A stretch of DNA of 5,284 nt from NCBI GenBank assembly GCA_017934845.1, contig JAGBIR010000163.1, positions 1 through 5,284 of the forward strand, read 5' to 3'. Origin of the DNA: Alistipes sp. GTDB taxonomy: Bacteria; Bacteroidota; Bacteroidia; Bacteroidales; Rikenellaceae. The notes under the pieces are model-generated. The model was not told the DNA's origin. It searched no databases and saw only the letters and a program-made list of their open reading frames with translations. Numbering within the stretch: the first letter of the stretch is position 1; every line of letters starts with the position of its first letter. Below are positions 5,284-5,284 of this stretch, one piece after another. Position numbers and translations under genes: made by a program.

Positions 5284-5284
5284 A

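Overview
The window is a compact stretch of a Bacteroidota chromosome, most likely order Bacteroidales. I base this on a BlaR1-like M56 peptidase that ends in VDG-type plug-like segments and a TonB C-terminal domain, an HU/CCDC81-like–TM–SPOR protein, a TTTG/TAnnTTTG-type promoter, and A-rich gene leaders without Shine-Dalgarno sequences. Genus cannot be fixed by eye; a Rikenellaceae-like gut organism is only a guess. All six genes I can support lie on the minus strand, so transcription runs from high to low coordinates.

Region A (5284 down to 2731) is a gene string. It begins with the last 70 residues of a PhoR-like sensor histidine kinase whose start lies outside the window. After 38 nt comes lgt (prolipoprotein diacylglyceryl transferase), then after 2 nt an HU-like/TM/SPOR protein, then with a 1-nt TAATG overlap a GtrA-family four-helix membrane protein. 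A rho-independent terminator (2680-2707) closes it. The tight packing indicates cotranscription of lgt, the SPOR gene and gtrA, possibly with the kinase. The common theme is envelope biogenesis: lipoprotein lipidation, peptidoglycan/septum binding, and probably lipid-linked sugar transfer.

Region B (2590 down to 38) is a complete, self-contained regulatory cassette. It has a promoter (2558-2587), two exact 20-bp direct repeats with a palindromic core just upstream (2592-2611 and 2621-2640), a blaI/mecI-type repressor gene, a 651-aa M56 membrane metallopeptidase gene, and a second terminator (38-63). By analogy with BlaI/BlaR1, the peptidase should sense an envelope signal and lead to loss of the repressor. 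There is no beta-lactamase or other target gene in the cassette. The part that is a penicillin-binding sensor in BlaR1 is replaced by two plug-like repeats and a TonB C-terminal domain, so the signal is unlikely to be a beta-lactam bound in the BlaR1 manner.

No tRNA, rRNA, CRISPR array, insertion sequence or phage gene was seen. Longer plus-strand reading frames are shadows of the minus-strand genes. The only non-coding stretches are 1-124, 2081-2137, 2528-2730 and 5033-5070; the longest (203 nt) is largely explained by the terminator, promoter and operator candidates.
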